A DNA stretch of 64,000 bases from Photobacterium lutimaris (GTDB lineage Bacteria; Pseudomonadota; Gammaproteobacteria; Enterobacterales; Vibrionaceae): positions 930,001 through 994,000 of the forward strand of contig NZ_PYMH01000001.1 in NCBI RefSeq assembly GCF_003025555.1. The letters run 5' to 3'. The notes under the pieces are model-generated. The model searched no databases. It saw only the letters and a program-made list of their open reading frames with translations, and was not told the DNA's origin. A program made the translations under genes and the position numbers. Below, in pieces: positions 35,856-44,085 of this stretch. Each line of letters begins with the position of its first letter. Position 1 is the stretch's first letter.

Positions 35856-36323
35856 CTAATCTATCAGTATAAAAATATTCTGCATGAACAGCTCTTCAGC
35901 CTTCCCTTCTTCCCATGCATCTAGGCAGTGCCCTCGCATCAGGTGGAATGCTGTTGACCAATACGCACAAAGCTCTTCCGACTTCTCATAGTAGTAATGG
36001 CATAACTGGTTAGTCAGCATCAGATTTGCGTAAAGTACTGCATAGCTGAGTGGCAGCTCAGTATCTAAATAGTTCCCCGATAATCTAACTGTGGTTTCTT
36101 CATCGTAGCTGATCAGGTAGAAACAACCTTGGATTCGCGTCCAATAAAATTTCCCCCCCTTGTAACCCTCACAATGCTTACCTAGGAAATTGTAAAGGTT
36201 CTGCTCATATAGAACAGCAGACTTCCCAATAGTGTTGATAGCCTCTTTGCTGGTGCGCATTGACTCCCTATCGGAAGGCTCATGTATGAAGTGCGACACA
36301 GTTATGTGTTTGACTGGTATCAT
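35856..36323 (-). CDS. Protein of unknown function, 155 aa
   Basis: The protein is soluble and rich in His, Tyr and Cys (CEGYKGGKFYWTRIQGCFYL, LCHYYYEKSEELCAYWSTAF). Its N-terminus (PVKHITVSHFIHEPSD) has several histidines. No known family was recognised; the density of Cys/His might indicate metal binding, but no regular spacing supports that. It is monocistronic and divergent from the operon that starts at 36591. Confidence 0.6.
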   Translation of the reverse strand: MIPVKHITVSHFIHEPSDRESMRTSKEAINTIGKSAVLYEQNLYNFLGKHCEGYKGGKFYWTRIQGCFYLISYDEETTVRLSGNYLDTELPLSYAVLYANLMLTNQLCHYYYEKSEELCAYWSTAFHLMRGHCLDAWEEGKAEELFMQNIFILID

Positions 36324-36425
36324 TTTAAACCCCTGTGTTTATAACCAGCATATTGTTACGTAATTCGCACCCTCTCGAAAGAATGTTCTAAGTACCTGAA
36401 GAAAATAGACATTTTGGTAATGTAT

Positions 36426-36545
36426 ACCTAATAGGGAGGAGAAACCCGATAATGGTTAACCAATAGGGTAAGGAGTAAGAATCAATAACCCTTCCGTATA
36501 AGGGAGGAGAAACCTCAAAACGGAACTCTATTAGGGAAGGATATT
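36426..36545. repeat. Four direct repeats of a TARTAGGG-type element
   Basis: Four copies of an AGGG element with similar surroundings start at 36433, 36465, 36501 and 36533: AATAGGGAGGAGAAACC, AATAGGGTAAGGAGTAAG, ATAAGGGAGGAGAAACC and ATTAGGGAAGGATAT. The steps are 32, 36 and 32 bp, about three DNA turns. Copies 1 and 3 share a 13-base core exactly. They lie directly in front of a nine-gene run. They may be iterons of an origin or sites for a regulator. Confidence 0.6.
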
Positions 36546-36590
36546 TAATTGTGTACCCCGCCAACAATATAATCAAAAGGAGGCAATATA

Positions 36591-36815
36591 ATGCCTAGAA
36601 AAGTCAAAGACCCAATAACTGGAAAACTATCTCGCCAAGACCGTTCAGCATGGACTAACTATCGACGTGAGTTAGAAGCAAACGGAACAATTGGCATGAG
36701 TACAACTGAAGAACAACTTCTTCACTACCGAAGGGAAGCTGTTCTAAAACGGCGAATGGCACACAAAGCTCGTATCCAGAAAGAGATGGAAAGACTTGAA
36801 GGATTGGAGGCTTGA
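36591..36815 (+). CDS. Small basic protein, 74 aa
   Basis: A strong AAGGAGG ribosome site precedes the ATG. The product is helical and highly charged (SRQDRSAWTNYRRELEANG, RREAVLKRRMAHKARIQKEM) with no hydrophobic core segment, so a small DNA- or RNA-binding or coiled-coil protein is possible. It heads a run of genes on the plus strand and nearly overlaps the next one. Family unknown. Confidence 0.7.
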   Translation: MPRKVKDPITGKLSRQDRSAWTNYRRELEANGTIGMSTTEEQLLHYRREAVLKRRMAHKARIQKEMERLEGLEA

Positions 36816-36817
36816 TA

Positions 36818-37009
36818 ATGACATCCAGAGAAAGGCGTTCACTCAGACGAGAGCTAAAACGCCAAGGTCTATCTGAAGAAGAAATTCAGATAATTATTAA
36901 TAACACCGTCGCTGAAACACGCGATGAGGCTCGTAATGAGCTAACTTCGGGTCTAACCCGTAAGGAAAGACGTCATGTCGAAAAGCGCCACAAACGCAAG
37001 AATAAGTAA
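36818..37009 (+). CDS. Small basic protein, 63 aa
   Basis: I start at ATG 36818, seven bases after GGAGG, rather than at the TTG at 36812. The protein (TSRERRSLRRELKRQGLSEE ... RKERRHVEKRHKRKNK) is almost entirely charged helix with about one third Arg/Lys. It overlaps the next gene by 35 bases. Function unknown. Confidence 0.65.
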   Translation: MTSRERRSLRRELKRQGLSEEEIQIIINNTVAETRDEARNELTSGLTRKERRHVEKRHKRKNK

Positions 37010-37571
37010 TCGCAAGTTGATTGAGTTCGTGAAGTCTAATCGGAATAAACGAACTGAAGTTCAAAGACAACTCAAATCGGGGCAAGGTATGATTCACGCA
37101 TATGACCTAGAAGACCTCTTAGATGAAGAGGCATCGTTACAATCCAAAATAATGGAAGCTATGAGGTTAATGAACCCATTCGAGAAGAAGCTAGTTTCCA
37201 AACATGGTGTAACATTCATTCCACTAGATTTCAGCCAGAAGAAGATGACGATGCCAGACCTTATGGGGTTGGAAGAATCATACTTCTTCAGCACTGCTAA
37301 ATGGAAGACATTCAATGACAAGAAGATGTTATTGAATCTGAAGTCGAAGAAGTTCAAAGATTTCTTCTCGTTCCTTAAACAACAGATAGACCGCAACAAG
37401 GACAGAACAGGTAAGCACGACAAGTGTGAAATCAGAATTGGTGGATTCAAAGAATCGCCAAGAGGAGCATTCATTCAAGATACTATGGTTGTAGAGTACA
37501 CCCAATCAGGTAGAACAGTGAGAATCGTGATGATTGGACCATACATTTTCACCGATGAAGTTGAAAGCTAA
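36975..37571 (+). CDS. Protein of unknown function, 198 aa
   Basis: The third gene of the tightly packed unit. It has a lysine/arginine-rich N-terminus (NRKLIEFVKSNRNKRTEVQR), a helical middle and a strand-rich C-terminus (KCEIRIGGFKESPRGAFIQD, VVEYTQSGRTVRIVMIGPYI). No motif was recognised. A strong hairpin 24 bases after the stop (37595-37644) probably ends the transcript. Confidence 0.7.
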   Translation: MSKSATNARISNRKLIEFVKSNRNKRTEVQRQLKSGQGMIHAYDLEDLLDEEASLQSKIMEAMRLMNPFEKKLVSKHGVTFIPLDFSQKKMTMPDLMGLEESYFFSTAKWKTFNDKKMLLNLKSKKFKDFFSFLKQQIDRNKDRTGKHDKCEIRIGGFKESPRGAFIQDTMVVEYTQSGRTVRIVMIGPYIFTDEVES

Positions 37572-37572
37572 T

Positions 37573-37644
37573 GGCGCTTTTGCGTTTTTACAAGGGCGCT
37601 TTTGCGGTTGACGAAACGTGCTCAGAAACATCCGCAAAAGCGCC
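37573..37644 (+). repeat. Three copies of GGCGCTTTTGCG, two forming a 13-bp hairpin
   Basis: Direct copies at 37573-37584 and 37595-37607 are followed by the exact inverse CCGCAAAAGCGCC at 37632-37644, leaving a 24-base loop. The first copy is followed by TTTTT. The inverse copy can pair with either direct copy, giving two exclusive hairpins. It may be the operon terminator with an alternative fold, or a replication/recombination hairpin. Confidence 0.65.
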
Positions 37645-37649
37645 TTTAC

Positions 37650-38309
37650 TTTGACATGAAACACTTTTGCAATAAGTATTTAGCACGAATGAGCCGTTCA
37701 AAAACGCAACTTACAAAGTAGTGAATTTAACTGACCGTAATTCGTGAACCGTTACTAACGTTTGCTATCGCACCAAAGCTAGCAACCAAAACGCGAACGC
37801 TCTATCTTCTACTCACATCAACGCGTGCCGAAGGCGCAAGAGGCGCACGCCCTACCTCTTAGCGTATGCGTTCAAGACCGTATTCATAAGCTAGATTAGG
37901 GTGATCAAATATCGTCGAACGGTACGACGCTCTCCTATCAGTTATAAAACTTCTCGCGTAATCCATGTGATGTCTGCTGCGTTCCTTGCAGAGCATCCCA
38001 TAAATCACACTCGGTCAATAGACACATAAAGCTCGTACCTCGCTTCATGTGAAGTTCTATTAACTAACGTTTATGTTGGTTGAGTTTGTTGAGGGTAAAG
38101 CAGCATGTTCACAAACCCAACGGGATGATCGAGCGCAGCGAGGTTATCACCAGTCTAAAAATATAAAACCCTATCCCAAAGGGTATCTAATCAACTCTCC
38201 TATTCAGCTTGTCTATCAGATTGCACACTACCCTCGTTTCCTTTATCGAGAGTTTGTGGGTTGTGTGATGGGGCATTCTGGTAGGCAACCTAAATAGAAA
38301 GGAAACACT
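37650..38309. other. Gene-poor stretch with GC-rich hairpins
   Basis: About 660 bases without a convincing gene. Hairpins include GCGTGCC...GCACGC (37823-37850) and TCTGC...GCAGA near 37974-37993. The segment 37780-37870 is clearly more GC-rich than the rest of the island. A 74-aa ORF at 38073-38297 lacks a ribosome site and plausible composition. An untranslated RNA or an origin/transfer site is possible. Confidence 0.4.
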
Positions 38310-39182
38310 ATGTTATCTGAACAAACACTATCCCTGCTCAAACTGCAATCAGGGAACGCAACCGCTATTTACTTAGCAGTCACCCCAAACCCAGATGGAA
38401 AAATATTTCAGTACCACGAAGTAAACGGAATCGCCGTAACGGTGCTAGACACAATTACACAACAAGAAGCTGGTTCATTAGATAATCTTCTATCACTCCG
38501 TAACTTCATCATTGACCAAATCCAGTCAAAGGATACAACGGTCGTCCCTGACTCTTCTATTTTCAGCATGGTCCATTCATCACTACGGTTGTTTAAATCA
38601 CAGCATGAGTATGAGTTAATCCAACTCATGAAATCGCATATCCCATCAATCAGTGGCTATCCGCTTTGTTGGAGTGCTGCTAGAGACTACTCAGGTGCAT
38701 CTAAATTCTGTCGCCCAGCAAAAGATCATGAAGAACAAATCGAACGTTGGAAGCAAGCTAAGAAACTAGAACGCACTGAAAAGAAGAAAGCTATCCCAGA
38801 AGACTCCTTCAAGCACGTAGCTATCAAGACTACATCTACTGTTGGTGATAAGCCTGAAGATCAAAATATTGGAGGGTTAGACTTTAGCGTTCTGGGTGGT
38901 AAGCCACCTGTAATTGAGTTGGTCCCAGAAAAGCCAACCATCGTTGAAGACCAACCGTCATTTGATATCAGCAAGTTCAACGCTGAGTTTGAACGCCTTG
39001 CTAACGTTTTCAACGTTGATATCGATAGTGCTGCATTAACAGAGATCATCAGGCTCTCATCAAATGGAACAAACGAAGAAGAGTTTGATACTGAGTTTAA
39101 ACGTCTAACGAGCATCTTCGGTATTGATGTAAACCTTCCACTAAATGAAATCATTACGCTCTCGCTAAAGCAAGCCTGCTAA
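38310..39182 (+). CDS. Protein of unknown function with C-terminal internal repeat, 290 aa
   Basis: An AAAGGAAAC ribosome site precedes the ATG. Residues 1-140 are a mixed alpha/beta domain (ATAIYLAVTPNPDGKIFQY); a charged linker follows; then two copies of a 27-residue unit, FNAEFERLANVFNVDIDSAA and FDTEFKRLTSIFGIDVNLPL, each ending in a LTEII/LNEII helix, close the protein. No family was recognised. It starts a second set of small plus-strand genes. Confidence 0.7.
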   Translation: MLSEQTLSLLKLQSGNATAIYLAVTPNPDGKIFQYHEVNGIAVTVLDTITQQEAGSLDNLLSLRNFIIDQIQSKDTTVVPDSSIFSMVHSSLRLFKSQHEYELIQLMKSHIPSISGYPLCWSAARDYSGASKFCRPAKDHEEQIERWKQAKKLERTEKKKAIPEDSFKHVAIKTTSTVGDKPEDQNIGGLDFSVLGGKPPVIELVPEKPTIVEDQPSFDISKFNAEFERLANVFNVDIDSAALTEIIRLSSNGTNEEEFDTEFKRLTSIFGIDVNLPLNEIITLSLKQAC

Positions 39183-39294
39183 TTAGCTCTATAGAAGAAT
39201 CTAAGGGCTCTAACTACCGACTGATACAGCCGCTAGGGTAACAACCATACCCTTTCTGTATTTCCTTAAAACTGACAAAAAGAAAGGAACAACT

Positions 39295-39681
39295 ATGCCT
39301 TCTATCACTATTGTCCTAACTATCCTGGTGGCTGTACTTGTGCTGCTTACATTAGCTATTGGCTTCACTCTTCAATGCTCACGAAAACGAACACAATCAA
39401 AGGAGCTCGATTTGAAAAATTACCTGATGCCGGCATTTCATAAACACGGCTTTATTCAGAATGACACTAACCCTGATTTGATGGATTACAAGGATCTCTA
39501 CTCAATCAATATCTCTTCATTTCCTCTCGTAACTCTATTTGCTGATTTTGGTGATGGTATGGAACAGGCAGGTGAACCAATCCCTATCGTTGAAGATGGT
39601 GCTACACCCGAAGAATCCGCACAGCTATTAGATGAGTTTATTGGTGGGTTGGTTTCAATGCATCAAAAGGAAGTTGAATAA
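39295..39681 (+). CDS. Single-pass membrane protein, 128 aa
   Basis: An N-terminal membrane helix (residues about 5-27, IVLTILVAVLVLLTLAIGF) is followed by a basic stop-transfer (CSRKRTQSKELDLK) and a soluble acidic domain of about 95 residues. It overlaps the next gene by one base (TAATGG), so the two are coupled. The function is unknown. Confidence 0.65.
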   Translation: MPSITIVLTILVAVLVLLTLAIGFTLQCSRKRTQSKELDLKNYLMPAFHKHGFIQNDTNPDLMDYKDLYSINISSFPLVTLFADFGDGMEQAGEPIPIVEDGATPEESAQLLDEFIGGLVSMHQKEVE

Positions 39682-39899
39682 TGGGAGTGTTAAATGCTGA
39701 CCTCAGCCCCGACTACGTTGATCACATGAAGAACATAGCTCCTCATGACAAAGAACCAGCAGGAGCTAATGAACTTCGTCGTCGTAATATGCAAGCCACC
39801 AGAGACCGTGTTGGAAAAACATACCAAGAAGCTTTACGTATGGAGCAGGCATTGGAAGCTAAAACACATGCTGAAGACAAGAAGCGTCTAAGTACCTAA
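39681..39899 (+). CDS. Small charged protein, 72 aa
   Basis: Translationally coupled to the membrane protein before it. The C-terminal two thirds is a charged helix (NELRRRNMQATRDRVGKTYQ, MEQALEAKTHAEDKKRL). No recognised family. Confidence 0.62.
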   Translation: MGVLNADLSPDYVDHMKNIAPHDKEPAGANELRRRNMQATRDRVGKTYQEALRMEQALEAKTHAEDKKRLST

Positions 39900-40017
39900 T
39901 TTCATCATTATCCATACCTATGTCTAAACACGATTTTAACTGGTTTTAACTCACTGATTTTATTAGCTGTAGTTAGACCTCAATTCAATACCAAACACAA
40001 CATAATTAGGAGTCTGT

Positions 40018-40410
40018 ATGTCAGGCAACAAAGACAAGCCTTGGCTGTTCAGCAAGGGCGATCCTCGTGCGTCCAAAGCTGGCAAAAAGGGCTCACGAAA
40101 AGGCGTACCAAATGGTAAGACGCGTCAAACCATGACTGTGAAGGAAATATACACCTCACGCAAACGAGATCCGTTAACACCACTAATGAAACGAGAAGAA
40201 GCACTAGAAAAGAAGCTATCTGAGACTGGTGAACTATCAGATAACGAGTGGAAGGAGTATCAGGCGATCCCTGAGCGAATGGTTAAACTACAGAAAATGT
40301 TAAACGAGCCAACCAAGCAAATCATTGAATCCTCAAATAACGCTGATGAAGATGGAATCATTAAAGGTTCAGCACTGGATGACATCCTCTGTGAAGATTT
40401 AGAAGAATAA
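40018..40410 (+). CDS. DUF5681/small-terminase-like protein, 130 aa
   Basis: The N-terminus (FSKGDPRASKAGKKGSRKG, then PNGKTRQTM) is like the F..G.SGNP.GRPKGS.N opening of DUF5681 proteins found beside phage terminases. A helical middle follows, and the protein ends DEDGIIKGSALDDIL plus an acidic tail. The next gene's product ends with almost the same peptide (DEDSGIVKDSALDNIL). A role in DNA recognition for packaging is possible but not shown; no large terminase is present in the window. Confidence 0.6.
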   Translation: MSGNKDKPWLFSKGDPRASKAGKKGSRKGVPNGKTRQTMTVKEIYTSRKRDPLTPLMKREEALEKKLSETGELSDNEWKEYQAIPERMVKLQKMLNEPTKQIIESSNNADEDGIIKGSALDDILCEDLEE

Positions 40411-40418
40411 GGAACAAT

Positions 40419-40748
40419 ATGACAAATAGAAAAGATACTGACGGGGAAATTATACTCACCCCAAAAGAACAAAAGAAAGCGAAGGAGTTGCTCAATTCGT
40501 ACGGTGCTGACCCCTTGGGAGCTCTCGCTACTATTCTAGGTGATTACCAAACAAGATTAGAAGCTGGTGAACGGCTATCTGCTGAAGAACTAGAGCATAT
40601 GGAAAAATTAGCTCTCAAGCTACTACCCTATCAGCACTCTCGTGAAGCAGTGATACAACGCAAAGAAGAGGCCAAACCTATGGATGAGGACTCAGGTATC
40701 GTCAAGGATTCAGCATTAGATAACATTCTTACGGACTTGGAAAACTAG
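40419..40748 (+). CDS. Helical partner protein sharing the C-terminal motif, 109 aa
   Basis: It starts eight bases after the previous gene. The middle (ADPLGALATILGDYQTRLEA, HMEKLALKLLPYQHSREAVI) has the look of short helical proteins often annotated as small terminase subunits, which carry an AxKLLPYxHPR-type end. The last 20 residues repeat the DED.GI.K.SALD.IL motif of the gene before it. Both proteins could dock to one partner by this tail. Confidence 0.6.
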   Translation: MTNRKDTDGEIILTPKEQKKAKELLNSYGADPLGALATILGDYQTRLEAGERLSAEELEHMEKLALKLLPYQHSREAVIQRKEEAKPMDEDSGIVKDSALDNILTDLEN

Positions 40749-40861
40749 ATTTCAGACTAACTGTTCCTATCTAATTACTGACGTTCTAGGCAAACTATTG
40801 TAAACGCCCATAGCTGTTTCAGTTGTGGGCGTTGTTGTATTTTAATGAGGAGAATGAAGCT

Positions 40862-41176
40862 TTGAAGAAGAGTCGTAATCAAGTAGAACGCAAAAGTAAG
40901 CGTCAAATAGACCAGTATCTACCAATAACCATCCGTATTCACTACACGGAAGATGAAGAAGATACGAATGGATTCTACCGTGACCATACCCTTGATGTAG
41001 GTATCGAGATTGATACTGTTCTAACTACATTCATGCACTTGGGTAAAAAGCGTCTCCTTCAGCTCATCAAAGGTGATTCCAACCGTATTGGTATATTTGA
41101 AGTGGTGCAGCGCACAATAGAAATGGAGCTGCCTGAGCCTACGCAACCAAACACTTCAGCATTGTCACTGTTTTGA
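40862..41176 (+). CDS. Protein of unknown function, 104 aa, probable TTG start
   Basis: The only good ribosome site in front of this frame, GAGGAG at 40847-40852, points to TTG 40862 as the start; a TTG at 40823 has none. An ATG at 40854 is in another frame and stops after three codons. The product is basic at the N-terminus (KKSRNQVERKSKRQIDQYLP) and then mixed (ITIRIHYTEDEEDTNGFYRD). No family recognised. Confidence 0.55.
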   Translation: MKKSRNQVERKSKRQIDQYLPITIRIHYTEDEEDTNGFYRDHTLDVGIEIDTVLTTFMHLGKKRLLQLIKGDSNRIGIFEVVQRTIEMELPEPTQPNTSALSLF

Positions 41177-41183
41177 TAACAAT

Positions 41184-41214
41184 GAATTCGATATTCGTAT
41201 CCATAAAGTATAAT
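41184..41214 (+). promoter_or_regulatory. Promoter with island-type operator before a structured RNA
   Basis: A TATAAT -10 box lies at 41209-41214. It overlaps the island box variant (TATTC, 11 bases, GTATA; 41192-41212) and a second GAATTCGAT box at 41184-41192. No protein gene follows for 1.6 kb, but a stable hairpin starts about 12 bases downstream. Confidence 0.6.
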
Positions 41215-41225
41215 TTCTAACTAAA

Positions 41226-41280
41226 TAGCTGAGAGTCACCATTATGCTATAGCATACTCTTGCGGGGTGATTCTTGGCTA
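41226..41280 (+). ncRNA. Candidate structured RNA
   Basis: TAGC at 41226-41229 pairs with GCTA at 41277-41280, and after a symmetric two-base internal loop AGAGTCACC pairs with GGTGATTCT (one G-T pair), giving 13 pairs. Inside sits the perfect palindrome ATGCTATAGCAT (near 41244-41255) as a second hairpin. The position just after a strong -10 box suggests that the 5' end of a transcript folds this way. Family unknown. Confidence 0.55.
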
Positions 41281-42856
41281 TTTTAGCTATAACCCTCAAA
41301 CATTCGGCAATACCTTACCTTTGTAACCATAACGAACAGTCGTTTGGCCTTTTTAGTATAATCCTAGGGGTTTACGGGTCATTCATTGTTCCAACCTAAA
41401 TTAATTCCCCCCATCCCTTATATGTCATAGTTATAAAGCATTTTAATTAAATGTTTGCATTGGAGACACACTGATCCACCTCTATTGATATCAACCCAGT
41501 ATCTCTATTTACTAACAATATAGTATTGGTGATGGGTGATAACCTTAGTAAATAACTAAACCATACCCCCGATGATAGCTGGACTTTGTTCAAGTATTAG
41601 CAATGAATGATAGTACTAACCAATCAGCCATATAACGGTTCACTAGCTTTTAAGTATGTTTAAAATGAAAACAGCGAATATGATAAGTAGAGTTGTGAGT
41701 AGTAAAGTAGAGCGCCAACTCATAGTTCATTATTAGACGGCTTCATTCTGGACACTGTTATACCGCTATTCCCACTCCCCATTAAATTCTGGGAGTCACA
41801 TCCAGATTCGCCAGTTACCACATTTTCCTACCAAGACAAAAATAAAAACGTGTTTTGCACCTTCACCTCTTCTTCTTTCCTGCTCTCTCACACTCTCCTA
41901 CTAACTTCAAGTGCGCTCCCATCAATCAACTCATGTACAGCCCCATGTTTAACATCCACGGGAAAACAACACCCGAAGATTCTATTATCTATGCAATATC
42001 AAATTAAAACACAATTTTCAGAGTTATTGATATAACGTTCCATTCCTTCTCCACGTAATTCACACATCACTTCATGGTTACTCAATCGTTTCTCTAGATG
42101 ACCACATTGTGAACTTTCCTCCCCCCCAATTTCCATAGAACACGTATAGCAAGACCCAAATTTAAACGAATTTGTACATATCTAAATACCCTCAACACAC
42201 CATCAATATACTGCTCTGCTTGTTCTTCTAAATACCTCTATTTATAAGGCATCAACGCTCATTCAACCCTCTCAATTCATATTGTAATAATCACTCAATT
42301 CAATAGCTGTTCAATACTCATTGTATATGGTCATCAATTAGCTCTATTTGACAGTAATATCTCTCATCATCCTTTTTCTTGTGTTGTTACTTCACAATTC
42401 CACCACTCGAAAGAGGTATATTCACCTCTATATAGTGTCTATTTTCAATTCGAGCCACTAGAGGGACTACATTTAGGTGGCTGATTAAACACAATTACTA
42501 TTCAAAATCTGTTCTAAGGAAAATGTTTATACATCCATAGGGCTGCACGAATAGATATTACCCGCTTCAAAGCAAGCTGTTGATATTGCTGAAATAGTTC
42601 AATTTTAATAGATTCATAGCTAGTGTAGATTAACTCCGTTTCCATAGTGTTTCGCCTATGGAGTATAGAATTGTGTTATGCGGGTATGAACTAGAGAGTC
42701 ATTGGCCTGAATAGACTAGACACCAAAACACAATAACTATTAGATAATTGAGAACCCTATCAGGTGTTAATGAGAACAACGTTCAGACTGATGTTTCGCA
42801 TTGCACAGCACTAAGTATGATTGCTTCATCAACTAAGCAACTAAAGGTATTTGGCT

Positions 42857-42988
42857 ATGAATACAATGGGTGACTTCTGCCCTCACTGCGATCATATCAT
42901 CGTGTGGGACTACAACTTACAAAAGGAGTGTCAGGTCTGTGGTGAGGATGTCAATGAAGAGATTGAAGATGACAGTGATGAGGGTTAA
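42857..42988 (+). CDS. Small acidic zinc-ribbon protein, 43 aa
   Basis: The ORF encodes two C-x2-C knuckles, C-P-H-C at residues 8-11 and C-Q-V-C at 25-28, 14 residues apart, the spacing of a small zinc ribbon, followed by a strongly acidic tail (GEDVNEEIEDDSDEG). An AAAGG element lies 12 bases upstream of the ATG. It is too short for routine gene calling; the cysteine pattern argues that it is real. Confidence 0.55.
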   Translation: MNTMGDFCPHCDHIIVWDYNLQKECQVCGEDVNEEIEDDSDEG

Positions 42989-43135
42989 AGCACATCAAAA
43001 TCCGAACGCAGAAAATAGGATTTCCGGAGATTTTTATAGTTAGAGGTGAAGTAACATACAAACCCATGAGATAGAAAACAGCTCTGTAGGTATGAGCTAA
43101 TACTCAATTCAACCATACTCGCTATAAACTCACGG

Positions 43136-43178
43136 CGAAACAAAAGTATCTATCTATCTCAGATGGATAGATGTTTCG
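43136..43178. repeat. Hairpin in the gene-poor region
   Basis: CGAAAC (43136-43141) pairs with GTTTCG (43173-43178), and ATCTATC (43148-43154) with GATAGAT (43166-43172), with a six-base bulge on the left arm. The role is unknown. Confidence 0.4.
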
Positions 43179-44085
43179 TTTCTGTCTAGTGTAGGTATCA
43201 TTGAAGGTATAGTCAGGTAACGAAAGGCAGAGAAAACGAGGAGTGCACACTACGTGGAGCGCTACCAATAAAATCCTTCTGTTCTATCGTAGATGTACTG
43301 ACCCGCTTCCAAGAAGACTTAAAAGGCTGTTCAGGGGCACCATCCCATAATCCTATAGTAACTCATCACACCATACTCTCTACTTACCCTCCAACAACTA
43401 TCACCCTTAGCGTACATTTATTGTACCGCGACTAGATCAAGGCGAAAGGAGTATTCATTTGGAATAGAGAGAAAATGACTACATTCCATGAGACATACCT
43501 ACCCTCTAGAAAGAACTTATTTTTGGTTCGTTTTTTATCCTATTGCTCTTCTATTTTATCTATTTAAGGCTATCACCAACATACCCACCATAATTCGTAC
43601 AGAAGAACCCACGTTACAAGATCTTCATCGTCATACCTATCTCAACAGGTATCACTCACTCTGATAACAGCACCAATGACCTTGTGGCTTGGCCTTCTGG
43701 GATAGCTAAAAAATACAATACGCTTGATCTAGATCATGAATGCAGGAGTTAGTAGCTCTGGGGGCTCTATGTGCTACTTGTTATTGATAAACAAGACGAT
43801 AGCAAGTTAACTTTATGTTAATGTTAAATATTTTGGGCGGATCTCTGTCTAATGATAGATGAATAGTATATTCATCATCATAAAAGTCAATTGATAATTT
43901 AATTAACAATATATCAACACTAAATTTTCCTTTAATCCTCTGAATTAATTTGTTTTTATTGCGCCCCTAACAAATTCCTTGACACAGAATTTGTTCATTT
44001 ATTAACGATGTTATTTATATGTTTTTCTAAATCTACGTCTGTAGTTTTTAAGAAAAATAGAAAACTTTAAATTTGGAGTTTGTAG

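Larger units (their letters stand above)
41281..44085. other. 2.8-kb gene-poor, AT-rich region with several hairpins
   Basis: Apart from a 43-aa zinc-ribbon ORF at 42857-42988 I see no convincing gene. Inverted repeats occur at 41774-41796 (ACTCCC/GGGAGT), 42641-42662 (TCCATAG/CTATGGA) and 43136-43178 (CGAAAC...ATCTATC/GATAGAT GTTTCG). All six frames are broken by stops. A 61-aa ORF at 41850-42035 has odd composition and no ribosome site. The region may hold RNAs, decayed genes or an origin. Confidence 0.5.

Noticed and set aside
36388..36576. 62-aa minus-strand ORF
   Set aside because: It runs through the direct repeats and has no ribosome site; its apparent pattern comes from the repeats.
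37573..37644. Integron attC-like site
   Set aside because: The inverted repeat lacks the R-box core GTTRRRY and the extrahelical-base layout of attC sites, and no integron integrase is present.
38073..38297. 74-aa ORF
   Set aside because: No ribosome site, unlikely composition, and it lies in a hairpin-rich non-coding stretch.
41850..42035. 61-aa ORF rich in Ser, Leu and Thr
   Set aside because: No ribosome site, in the gene-poor region, and composition typical of a chance frame in C/T-rich sequence.
41281..44085. Retron or CRISPR array in the gene-poor region
   Set aside because: No reverse transcriptase with a YADD motif is nearby, and no regularly spaced identical repeats were seen.
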